From Chara braunii (lineage: Eukaryota; Streptophyta; Charophyceae; Charales; Characeae): 34,735 nucleotides of DNA. Location of the stretch: NCBI GenBank assembly GCA_003427395.1, contig BFEA01000047.1, positions 2,083,259 through 2,117,993 of the forward strand, read 5' to 3'. Positions 1-8,479 of the stretch are shown here, in pieces. Below the pieces are notes generated by a model. The model saw only the letters and a list, made by a program, of their open reading frames with translations. It ran no database searches and was not told where the DNA came from. A program made the position numbers and the translations under genes. Within the stretch, counting starts at the first letter, position 1, and each line of letters begins with the position of its first letter.

Positions 1-57
1 TTTTTTTTTTCCCCTACAGGGGGCCGGGGTCCCGGGTGCCGACCCCCGGAACCCCGG

Positions 58-86
58 AACCCCGGCGGGGTCCCGGGGCCGGGGTT
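58..86. repeat. GC-rich inverted repeat
   Basis: Arms AACCCCGGC (58-66) and GCCGGGGTT (78-86) are perfect reverse complements with an 11-base loop, inside an extremely GC-rich stretch (21-86) that follows a short T run at the window edge. No function is assigned. Confidence 0.5.
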
Positions 87-115
87 CGACAACCCTGCCT
101 ACAAGGATCGTTTTC

Positions 116-132
116 TGTTATCACTGATAACA
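116..132. repeat. Near-perfect palindrome, possible outer LTR start
   Basis: TGTTATCA and TGATAACA flank a single C, an 8-bp palindrome with one central base. Because it begins with TG it could be an LTR 5' end, which would make the outer LTR about 1.48 kb. The LTR end at 1596 reads TTGACA, so a start of TGTCAA would be a better match. The LTR start is therefore probably outside the window. Confidence 0.25.
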
Positions 133-1596
133 GGTCGGTTGACGATTCGTCGGTTTACGATTCAACTCCAATTCGCTCCTGCCACTCAACCTATAGGCTT
201 TAGCCTTGTGATTGAACTGTTTTGTTGTGTTTTCACCCGGACTTTATTGAATGACCATCCAACAAAAGAGTTGAGTATTTATTTAAGAGTTGCACGAGTG
301 AGGTTTGTATGGCTAAAGCGAAGGGTATGAGTGCAAAGAATGGTTGAAGTTAACCTCGTGTAGTGTGTGGACTTCTGGATGAATCTTTGATGTGATTAAA
401 TGTATGGTTGTGGTTCAGCTTCTGGATGTGACTGCCTGCGATTACATACATAAATGGCTGAGAGGAGTCCCACTGTGACTTGAGAAGTGATCATCCTATA
501 TAAATGAAACCCTATGTATGTATTTATATGTGCCTTGGGTATTCGCGCGGCTTACTGTGATCGTGCGCAAGGGTAACTAGATTATGACTTGAGAGAAACG
601 GAAGACCCCCGTCTATCCTTTGCTTTTTAAAAATTTCATGGTTAGACGTTGTAGTCTGTGGCAGCCGTCAAAGTCAAACCGCTCGACTTCTGCCCAGGCC
701 CGGGTATGACCCATCCCCAGGGCCGCAAGAACCGGCTGCCACCACAAGTGTGGACCTGTGTACCACCCGCTCTGCATAAGGTGCAGAAGTGGGTGTGTGG
801 TCTTTAACCGCGCATGGCAGTTGTCCAGCGTCGAGAGATTAACCCTCAAGGCGCGTGTCAGCCGACACTTGAGTGTCGAATGCGACCCTCGAGATTAACG
901 AGGGTCGCGCGAGTATGGGTACTACATAGTACGCCACCATTGCGACCGCTTGCGTACGCTTGGATGGCGAGTCAATATGAGTTAGCCCTGCGTCCGGGCG
1001 GTTTTATACTAAATGTCGCGCGCTACACCTATCCGATTTCCGCGTCGGAAAGTTATGGGACGGCTACTGAAGGGGCTAGGAGCGGTGTCGCGTTGTTCGT
1101 GTTAAGACGTTTCGTGTGTGTGTGTGTGGTTGTTTTGTGGTTGTTGGAGTGGTGTGCGTGTGGTGTGTGGGGTGCGTCCTAGCCGGCCGACGTCGAGCCG
1201 CGCTTGGGACTTCAGCCCCCCAAGATGTCGGTTCGTGTGCGGGTCCGATAGGCGTATTACTGCGCGTACCCCCATGCTACAACGAACGAGAAACGCCCTC
1301 GGCTGGTCCACCTCTGCGATTGCAACTGATTAGCTTTCGTATTGTGGACTTGTAGCTCGGCGGGGATACGTCCACCGAAGGGAGGTGACAACTCCCGTAA
1401 GGTGGAGGTAAGTTGTGCCTCGCGTAGGCCCTATCCTGTCGTAGGGGCTCGCGAGAGGTATGGCTGGAGCACTCGGCCGGAGCGGCCTAAGGAAACTCCA
1501 TTTGTGTGTTCGTGACAAGGTTGGTCAAATTCCTGCGTGACGCGGCCGAGAGGGTCCCACGCTGCCATGTGCGGTGCCGGACCGATGCGCTTGACA
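133..1596 (+). repeat. Outer LTR, 3' portion (no gene seen)
   Basis: The stretch ends in TTGACA (1591-1596), two bases before a clear primer-binding site, which is the expected geometry for the 3' end of an LTR. A TATA-like CTATATAAAT lies at 496-505 and could mark U3. A GT-rich stretch is at 1112-1175. Short open frames in it have no recognisable domain and are not called. The left limit is arbitrary because no second copy is available. Confidence 0.5.
496..505 (+). promoter_or_regulatory. TATA-like box in the outer LTR
   Basis: CTATATAAAT matches a plant TATA box and sits in an LTR about 1.1 kb before its end. It could drive the outer element's genomic RNA. AT-rich matches also occur by chance, so this is weak. 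Confidence 0.25.
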
Positions 1597-1598
1597 GG

Positions 1599-1616
1599 TG
1601 GCGCCGTTGCCGGGGA
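1599..1616 (+). promoter_or_regulatory. Primer-binding site for tRNA-Asp
   Basis: TGGCGCCGTTGCCGGGGA is complementary to the 3' end of plant tRNA-Asp(GUC), including the added CCA. It lies two bases after an LTR-type end (TTGACA). The same 18 bases are the classical minus-strand primer site of Athila/Tat-type plant Ty3/gypsy elements. This is the strongest single hint of a plant-lineage host, and it fixes the orientation of the outer element. Confidence 0.85.
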
Positions 1617-2710
1617 TAACGGCTGCCTATCGTTGTCCCTGGTGGAACGACCCGCGGGTAGATTGAGAGAAAATCAGGCATATATGAGAAGTTTTGAGAT
1701 TTTTGTGAGATAGATTGTGGGATTTATGTTCAATTGTTTAAGTAGAGTTTATGAAGATCCTGAATTCTTACCTTCGATTTGACGGAAGGATCAGTTAGAT
1801 GGATGGTGCGATGAGATTACCCAAAAGGGAGGAACGAACTCTAGTTAGGTGAGCCTAGAGTCTAGAAGTGAGACGCGTGGTAGTGGTTGAATATGCATGG
1901 GCCATGTAAAGGTTATGTAAGGGAGTCCGGTGAGTATTCTGTAAACTAGATTGTCAAATAAAGTGTTTTTATCTCTCCTTTTTGCCCACATAACAGGATG
2001 GTTGAGCGATGCGATGTGTTTGGGGGAATATGAGTGGCAGAAGAGTGATAAGCGCGCTAACTATGTACTAACGCAGTTTGATTACCATTTTGGTATGGGA
2101 TCGGATGATGCCTTACCTGCTCGGTACGGTTAGGAAAAGGTGAAGCGGCAGCGATGAGGCTAAGCACGTTTATCACGGGTGTGGCCTTGTGAGATACCTA
2201 TTATGGTCGTAAGAGCCGTTAGACTAGTCATGACGGCGATGTGGTACTGTTGCTTTAGAGTGAGGGTAAGGCTAAGTAACAGTTCCTAGAGGCAGATGAG
2301 GTGATAGTGGAAGGTATATCGTGTTATTTGTGGTAGACCATTACTTTGAGCCCTTTCCAGGTTGGGACCATCCACTTAGGAAGCTAAAAGGCTCGACACC
2401 ATTTGTTTTGAGAATGTTACTTTGAGTTGTATATTGGACTCATCTATGGGTGTCAGACCTCGTAAGCCTAGTTTACGCCTAATTATGTGGAATTATGGGC
2501 TTAAGTAGATACCCTTTTCAGGAGTATTCCGCGTGGATTATTGAGGTTATATTTGGGATCTTATCAGTCAGTAAAAATTTATATGAATGTCTCCAGTCCA
2601 GCACTTGGCTCATGGTTGGCCACTAAGTCTGTATGTTTGGATCGCCCTTTCAAGAGGGGTAGGGATTGTCAGTTTAACAACGAAAGGCGCGTGTTGGACC
2701 TTTGTCTGTG
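1617..2710 (+). other. Outer element leader, no gene seen
   Basis: About 1.1 kb between the primer-binding site and copy E. Stops are frequent in all frames. A 60-codon frame at 1951-2133 opens with TTG and resembles nothing I know. Long leaders before the first ORF are common in Tat/Ogre-type elements; packaging signals could lie here but I cannot identify any. Confidence 0.45.
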
Positions 2711-3338
2711 ATGGGCAGAACCCAGACAAAGCAAAGGCAACTCAGGATGCCTTATGCACGGGAAGACCCGCGTATGCTCGGGCCAATGAAGAAAAAGGAG
2801 GGGCTCGAGGTGTCTTTACCCAGGCGGGTCAGAGCAGGAGAGTACCGTGACCTCTCTTCATGGTGGGGCATGTTGATGGGCACGGGCATCTTTGTCTGGA
2901 TCGAGTCAGGGTTCAATGACGAGCAGGAGTGTGAGATTGTAAAGGTGACGTTGTACGCCTCGCCCTCGTTCTGGATCGAGCATGAGATAGAGTTGGCGCT
3001 TGGGCATAGGCGCCTGCTTGCTAAGCCTTTGAGGGTAGCTGAGGAAGCTGCAGCGAAGTGGGCGAGGGAAGTGTCTTGTGGCGGGGGAGAGCAAATACTG
3101 ACCCGTATAGAGGTCAAGCGCGCTGGAGAGTTCGGGCTTCCATCTGCTCCGCTACGAGTAATCCTTCTTGATTTTCTGATAGAGAAGAGTTTTGGTGGAC
3201 AGACGAGGGTAGAGGCAGCAGCTGAGGCTGCTCTGAGGGTGCGAGATTGGGAGTATGGCCGATACACATGTGAACTGATATATGGTTTATATCTAGACCC
3301 GAGTTTCTTGCCCCTTAGTCAGTGGCTCAGGAACACGG
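2711..3338 (+). pseudogene. Accessory ORF copy E, cut by LTR insertion
   Basis: About 209 codons open from ATG 2711 and running straight into the LTR that starts at 3339; the few codons after that to the stop are LTR sequence. Function is unknown. It is homologous by eye to copies A-D at 14672-18055. Shared features are a basic N-terminus, then LEVSLP (VEISLP in C, WQVSLP in D), a following hydrophobic strand with a conserved acidic residue (FVWIES here, LVVELEW in C), and a core PLRVILLDFLI followed by FGGQTRV (PLRCRVPRFMI and FGSLTRA in D). It stops at roughly the place where the others carry MGPF/MGSF and a further C-terminal region ending YVDD or similar, so the last 50 or so residues are missing. 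The reading frame has no internal stop, unlike copies B and D, so the outer copy was in good condition when hit. The missing part is expected beyond the window. Confidence 0.6.
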
Positions 3339-3888
3339 TGTCGGGTTTGGTGAGTCCCGAATAACTTCCCATTACTTGAGAGACCGAATATGGACGAACT
3401 GTGCACAACAGAGAAATCCAGAGTGAGACGAGATAAAGGATTAGGTCGCAGGAGGGAGTAATGCCCTGGGGCGAGAACCACAGAGGCAAAAAATTAAGCG
3501 GCAGCAAGCGAGCGAGCGCAAGAACAGGGGCACGTAGAACATAGCAGGAGGCCGGAAGGGCCATCGGAATGCAATAAGACTAAGGCCAAAGGACCCTTTG
3601 AAGTAGCAATTGCAGCGCGGCATCAATAAGGGAATGAGGAAGTAAAAGGATGGGCGGGCAGAAGCCGCGGGAAGCCAGGAAATGAGGGACCAACGTGGGG
3701 GCCACCTACGGGGGCCTCGGAGCGGAAGCCCACGACCAAAGAGATCGGCACGCACAAGGCGCGAGGAAAGAGTAAGGAGAGGGGTCGCTTTGGGGCGACG
3801 AGACGCCCAAGGGGCATGGGACACCTCGGGGAAAGGCACCCGGGGCCACGTGGGACTAAGTAAAAATAATGGCATCCGGGGCGAAATG

Positions 3889-4044
3889 TGTCGGGGACCG
3901 CCGATGGGACTAAGTGTCGGGGACCGCCGACGGGACTAAGTGTCGGGGACCACCGGCGGGACTAAGTGTCGGGGACTGCCGACGGGACTAAGTGTCAGGA
4001 ACCACCGGCATGACTAAGTGTCGGGGACCACCAACGGGACAAGT
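3889..4044 (+). repeat. 26-bp tandem repeat, 6 copies
   Basis: Units start TGTCGGGGACC and end GGGACTAAG, with a variable middle (GCCGAC or ACCGGC). In most units GTCGG and CCGAC can pair as a small hairpin. The same block in the 3' LTR (30821-31106) has 11 copies. The unit start resembles the first bases of the LTR itself (TGTCGGG). Confidence 0.85.
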
Positions 4045-4117
4045 GGTGGGGACATGTGAAAGTTCCAAGAAGAAACGGCGGCACCTCATTAGGGAAAAAT
4101 AATAAATGCAAGGTGCA

Positions 4118-4180
4118 CCGTCAAGATCGAGATCTTGACGGCCAAGAATATTAGCACCACTAGTGCAAGTACTAGTGGTG
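4118..4180. repeat. Two adjacent perfect inverted repeats
   Basis: CCGTCAAGATC (4118-4128) pairs with GATCTTGACGG (4131-4141) across two bases. CACCACTAGT (4155-4164) pairs with ACTAGTGGTG (4171-4180) across six. Both are kept in the 3' LTR at 31181-31243, the first with one mismatch. Confidence 0.85.
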
Positions 4181-4584
4181 ACAAATGGGAAGGTCAAAAG
4201 GAAAAGGAAAAGTAAAGAAAATTGAAATGGGAGGCATGGGAGCAATCCGGAAAATCTCAGATCAGCCTCCCTCAAGAAAATAGAGTCAAATAAGACCCCA
4301 TGTGAAAAATAGCCCTCCGGGAGAAAATCGGAGTAGGAGGGACCATTGTGGGAGAAATGTAGGAGTAAAAGGAGGCTCCCATGGGCATGGGGAGACCATT
4401 ATTGCAGTCCGAGAAATAACGGGCTGCACCTTGGACACAGGGAGGGCCAAAACTAAGAGGAAGAGGCTAGAAAAGGGCCTTAACGGCCACTTGACACTTC
4501 ACATGCTAGAAAAGAGAGAGAAAAGAAAAAAAAATGTGGGAGAATAAGACAAAAAGAGTGAGAGGGAGTGAGTGAGTTGACCGT

Positions 4585-4626
4585 CAGTAGGGACTGCTAT
4601 AGGTAGGGACTGGCAGGTCCCTACTG
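4585..4626. repeat. Inverted repeat with nested palindrome
   Basis: CAGTAGGGAC (4585-4594) is the perfect reverse complement of GTCCCTACTG (4617-4626). A second TAGGGAC between them can compete for the same partner, so two alternative hairpins are possible. Confidence 0.75.
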
Positions 4627-4750
4627 TTCAAGAAAGGAGGAGAAAAGAAAATAAAAGAAAAGAAAAGGAAAGAGAAAAATGCCTGAACGGTAAAAAACGG
4701 TCACTTGGGAAGATTCATCCGTGACCAGATTCATTCTGGAATATGGCGGT

Positions 4751-4757
4751 TATAAAG
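4751..4757 (+). promoter_or_regulatory. Possible LTR TATA box (5' LTR only)
   Basis: TATAAAG follows GGCGGT at 4745-4750. In the 3' LTR the matching sequence reads ATATGACGAAGGAC and lacks it. It is a candidate core promoter only. Confidence 0.3.
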
Positions 4758-4862
4758 GACTTTGATTTTCTTTTATTTTTGCAGAGAAAATCAAAGAAAA
4801 TCAAGGGCTCTTGCAACCGGAATAAAACGAAATACATGCATGAGAAGAAACAAATGTTTTAG

Positions 4863-5160
4863 GTGCATCCGGAGCCAAAATCAAGGCCAGATGCACTTGG
4901 GAATTGCCCGTTTCTTTTTCTTTTGAGTAAGGGCTAGTTGTGGGGCATTGGGGCTAAGGAATTGACCCCCATGGCAGTCCAAGTTGCAACGGACTGCATG
5001 GGGGAGAGAAAAGACATGTTCTAGGTGCATCCGGAGCCAGTATTGAGCCCGGATGCACTAGAAAATTTAACGCTTCATTTTCTTTTAACATGGGGCAAGT
5101 TGTGGGGCTGTGGGTGTAGAAAACAGCCATGAATGCAGTCCGAGAAATTACGGACTGCAT
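4863..5160. repeat. Cluster of four long inverted repeats
   Basis: In order: GTGCATC (4863-4869) with GATGCAC (4890-4896); a 14-bp stem with one bulged G, 4966-4980 with 4991-5004; CTAG-G-TGCATCCGG (5021-5034) with CCGGATGCACTAG (5049-5061); and ATGCAGTCCG (5133-5142) with CGGACTGCAT (5151-5160). The first is even better in the 3' LTR, where arms 31923-31933 and 31950-31960 pair over 11 bp. Confidence 0.8.
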
Positions 5161-5257
5161 GGGGATGCCAAGGCCAAAGGGGAATGGGCTACGGCAAGCC
5201 CTGAAATCTAGAAAGGAGCAATTTTGGCAAGGGAAAAGGAAAGACGGTAAACGCCAA

Positions 5258-5569
5258 CCGTGAGATGAGATCTCACGGCCTAGAAAAATCAGCACACATG
5301 TAGAGATGATGGGACCACCAAGGGTAAGAGGGCCCCAAAAATAAAAATGAGACGCTATCCGGAATGTTGTCAGAGGCCAAATGGGTCCAAATAATAAAAA
5401 AATCGAAAAACGGGACATGCACCGACGGGACCGCCGGCGGGACGAGGAAATGAAACTAGTATGGAGGAGGATGGCGGAGACTTGGGGTGTCCCAAGGGAA
5501 CCATGAGCAAGCACAAGGAATATTTGTGCAAGCAAAACGACACCGTCGAGATCAAGGATCTAGACGGTG
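5258..5569. repeat. Two further copies of a palindrome module
   Basis: CCGTGAGAT (5258-5266) pairs with ATCTCACGG (5270-5278). CACCGTCGAGATC (5541-5553) pairs with GATCTAGACGGTG (5557-5569) with one mismatch. Both are followed, like the palindrome at 4118-4141, by an A-rich segment with an AGCAC- or ATCAC-containing stretch, so the module seems to have been duplicated within the LTR. Confidence 0.7.
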
Positions 5570-6021
5570 GAAAATATTAGAATCACTAGTGCAAGCACTA
5601 AGTGGGAGCAAGTGGGAGAGCCATGGGAGAAAAAAAAGTAAAATAATGATGATGAGAAGGCTGCCGAGCAGTCCGGGATATCTCGGACAAGCTAGGCATA
5701 AGAGAATAGAGCCTTGAGAGGCTGATCATGAGACAAAGGCTGCCCTTAGAAAATCGGAGCAAAAGGGACTAAAAAATGAACAAACGGGGGCAAAATGGAG
5801 CGCTCAAGAGCATGGGGGTGCCATTGTTGGAATCCGAGATGTAACGGTCAAGTAACAGCTATGAACCTGGCCTTGAATGAGACCTTAGGGCCTAGAAAGA
5901 GGGTGCACAACAGTTTGACACTTGTCACAACTGGAAAAAATAAAAATAAAAAAAAATGAGAGGAAAGGAGAGAGAATGAAATAAAAGGGGAGAAAAGAAT
6001 GAAGGAGAGTGTGCCGGCCTA

Positions 6022-6102
6022 TTGGGACCTGCACAGTAGGGACAGGCAGGTCCCAACTGTGACCTCATCCCTCCTAGAATGAGGGAGGGCAATCCGGATT
6101 GC
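6022..6102. repeat. Inverted repeat and 14-bp palindrome
   Basis: TTGGGACCTGC (6022-6032) pairs perfectly with GCAGGTCCCAA (6046-6056). GCAATCCGGATTGC (6089-6102) is a perfect palindrome. The 3' LTR has the same elements near 33060-33141, the first with substitutions. Confidence 0.8.
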
Positions 6103-6414
6103 AGAGATATCGCCCTAAGGGCCATACCTCAATAAAATCTGAATTGAAAAGCTGAAAATGAGAGAAAATGCAAAAAGGAAGTGGTCGGTTTTCTTTTGGG
6201 CTATGGATCTGAGACCAGATCTTATGGTAGAGCTCAAAACGGCTAGCTCCAGAATGAGGTGGCAGCCCAAAAAAGAAAGAAACAAAAGAGGAAAAATGAC
6301 AAAACAGTGCATTTGGCCCAAAAAGAGAGCTAGATGCACCAAAAATTGAAAAACTGGACTTAGGGGCTCAAAATTGAATCAAGGGCTACTAGGGGGTAGC
6401 TTGGATTATTGCTG

Positions 6415-6726
6415 GCCTTGGATCTCAGCCAGATCCAAGGCTGAAAATGTGCCGCCATATGGAAAAATGCTCTGGCCTACTCAAAAGAGGCCGAAACTTG
6501 AAAAAATCGAGAAAAGACCCATAAGGCATTTTTCTTTCAAGTAAAAATGCCCCTTGGGCACTCGAACCCAAGGGGGCAGCATTTGTGAGGCAAAAAGGAG
6601 GCCGGACTAGGCCAAGAGGCAGTCCGAGTTGGTACCAACCACTCGGACTGCATGTACTTGGTTAAAATGAGGCCTAGGTATCCCCAGGAGGGCCCAGTGA
6701 GAAATTTTGCCTTGGGGGTACCTAGG
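6415..6726. repeat. Four inverted repeats in 310 bases
   Basis: GCCTTGGATCT (6415-6425) pairs with AGATCCAAGGC (6431-6441). GCCCCTTGGG (6549-6558) pairs with CCCAAGGGGGC (6567-6577), with one extra G. GCAGTCCGAGT (6619-6629) pairs with ACTCGGACTGC (6641-6651) around an inner TTGGTACCAA. The segment 6673-6685 pairs with 6714-6726 at 12 of 13 positions (CCTAGGTA arm). Confidence 0.8.
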
Positions 6727-7230
6727 TTCATCTCAAGGCTCATGGGGAGGCTCGTAGGCTGGCTGAACTGCTGGTTTCAGCCTACATAAGCTGAGGATGT
6801 AGTACGCCACTCTCACATTTGCATGAGTGTCCATGCTGCCCAAGTGAGCTCACAGGAGCACCTTTGCACTTGGAGTGAGGAGGGAGGAGCACATGCTAGT
6901 GGGAGAGCTTAGAGCGGACCAGGAGGTAGTGGGGAGGACTCTAGAGGATAGTGATGGCGGGAAAGACACTTGGGAGGTGATCCGCCATATCCCTCCTGGG
7001 TGTAGGAGAGAAGGAGAGGCTAGAGGAGCCTCATTAGCCCTCCTAGAGGGGAGGACTCCATAGTCATAGCTGGGGGAGCTTACCATAGCCTGAGAGAAAG
7101 CAAGGCAGGAGGAGAGAAGGGCTTGGAGAAGAAGGAAGCCATATCCAAGAGGGGATAGTGCAAGGAGAACAAGCTTCATCAAGAGGACACCAACATCAAG
7201 GAATCAACAAGGTGAGAGGAAGGAAGAGAC

Positions 7231-7545
7231 CTCTTCACCTTCATCTTCTTCTTCTTCTTCTTACTCTTCTTCTTCTTTTCTTCGTCTTCTTCTTCTTCTT
7301 CTTCTTCTTCTTCTTCTTCTTCTTTTCTTCTCTTTCCTCTCCTCCTTCTTCTTCCTCTTCTTCCTCCTCACTTCCTCCTTCCTCTTTCCCTTCTTTCCCC
7401 TCTTCATCTCCCCCTTCCTTCTCTTTACTTTCATTCTCTTTGTCTTCCTCCTCTTCTTCTCCGTCTCAATCTCCTTCATCTCTCTCCCCTTCTCCTCCAT
7501 CCTCTCTTACTTCATCCTCTCTCCTCCATGGGCTACTCAAACTCT
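7231..7545 (+). repeat. CTT/TCC microsatellite tract in the LTR
   Basis: A long pyrimidine tract of CTT and CTC units. The matching tract in the 3' LTR is at 34300-34555. Serine- and leucine-rich or lysine-rich open frames across it come from the repeat and are not genes. Confidence 0.9.
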
Positions 7546-7591
7546 CCTCTTTCACTTATACACTAGGCGACAGTACTCTGATTCATTCATA

Positions 7592-8450
7592 GATGCTTCT
7601 TGATGAAATCTTGGTGATTTGGCTCTCCAAACTTATGATCTTCACACTCACACTAGTATGTAGTGTATCGCTTCACACATGGATGCTTCTCGATATAATC
7701 TTGGTGATTTGGAGGCTTCAAACTTGTGATTTTCACACTCACACTAGTAGGTAGTGTAGCACTTCACACATGGGTGCTTCTTGATGCAATCTTGGTGATT
7801 TGAGAGTTTCAAACTTGTGATTTTCACACTCACTTTAGTAGGTAGTGTAGCGCTTCACACATGGATGCTTCTTGATGCAATCTTGGTAATATGGGAGCTT
7901 CAAACTTGTGATTTTCACACTTACACTAGTAGGTAGTGTAGCGCTTCACACATGGATGCTTCTTGATGCAATCTTGGTGATTTGGGANGGTAGTGTAGCG
8001 CTTCACACATGGATGCTTCTTGATGCAATCTTGGTGATTTGGGAGCTTCAAACTTGTGATTTTCACACTCACACTAGTAGGTAATATAGCGCTTCACCCA
8101 TGAGAATCCATCATGCAATCTTGGTGATTTGGGCTCTCCAAACTTGTGATTTTCACACTCACACTAGTAGGTAGTGTACCGCTTCACACATGGATGCTTC
8201 TTGATGCAATCTTGGTGATTTGGGAACTTCAAACTTGTGTTTTTCACACTCATATTAGTAGGTAGTGTAGCGCTTCACACATGGATGTTTCTTGATGCAA
8301 TCTTGGTGATTTGGGAGCTTCAAACTTGTGATTTTCACACTCACACTAGTAGGTAGTATAGCAGTGCACCCATCGATGCTTCTTGATGCAATCATGGTGA
8401 CATGAGCTCTCCAAACCTGTAATTCTCACTCATACACTAGAGGGAAGTGC
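7592..8450 (+). repeat. 90-91-bp satellite array, about 9.5 units
   Basis: Units begin near GATGCTTCTTGATGCAATC and contain TTCACACTCACACTAGTAGG. Unit starts are at about 7592, 7682, 7773, 7864, 7955, 8012, 8103, 8193, 8284 and 8375. The step 7955 to 8012 is short and holds the only ambiguous base (N at 7988), so a unit was probably collapsed there. The 3' LTR enters the same array at 34622, so it is at least partly LTR sequence. Confidence 0.9.
7988..7988. other. Single N, probable assembly join
   Basis: One ambiguous base in the middle of a satellite unit, where the repeat period drops from about 91 to about 57. The true array length is therefore unknown. Confidence 0.8.
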
Positions 8451-8479
8451 ACCGCTACTTAAACTCTTGTTTTCACTCA

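Larger units (their letters stand above)
1..3338 (+). mobile_element. Part of an outer LTR retrotransposon
   Basis: The segment has the order LTR end, tRNA-Asp primer-binding site, long leader, accessory ORF, which is the 5' part of an LTR retrotransposon in plus orientation. Its 5' end lies left of the window or is not recognisable. The accessory ORF (copy E) belongs to the same protein family as four ORFs in the inner element, so the outer element is a relative of it. The outer element is broken at 3338/3339 by the inner LTR; the rest of it should resume beyond the right edge of the window. That it is one element rather than two abutting fragments is inference. Confidence 0.6.
3339..7704 (+). 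repeat. 5' LTR, part confirmed by the second copy
   Basis: This stretch aligns almost throughout with 30271-34735. It begins TGTCGGG, the expected TG of an LTR. The end given here is only where the other copy runs out at the window edge; the true LTR continues into the 90-91-bp satellite and perhaps further. The order inside is a 26-bp repeat block, a field of short inverted repeats (4118-6726), a purine-rich stretch, a CTT tract and the satellite. A possible TATA box (TATAAAG, 4751-4757) is present here, but the matching place near 31811 in the 3' copy has lost it. No protein-coding ORF beginning with ATG is convincing in either strand. Confidence 0.8.

Noticed and set aside
814-1182. 122-codon frame in the outer LTR
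   Set aside because: No domain, and it ends in a GT-rich low-complexity stretch inside an LTR.
4954-5535. About 190-codon antisense frame present in both LTRs (also 32016-32585)
   Set aside because: The two copies share descent, so both being open is weak evidence. Both begin with TTG, and the frame runs through inverted repeats whose composition lowers stop frequency.
7158-7592. Ser/Leu-rich and Lys/Arg-rich frames on both strands
   Set aside because: They are translations of the CTT/CTC microsatellite. The same holds for 34282-34596.
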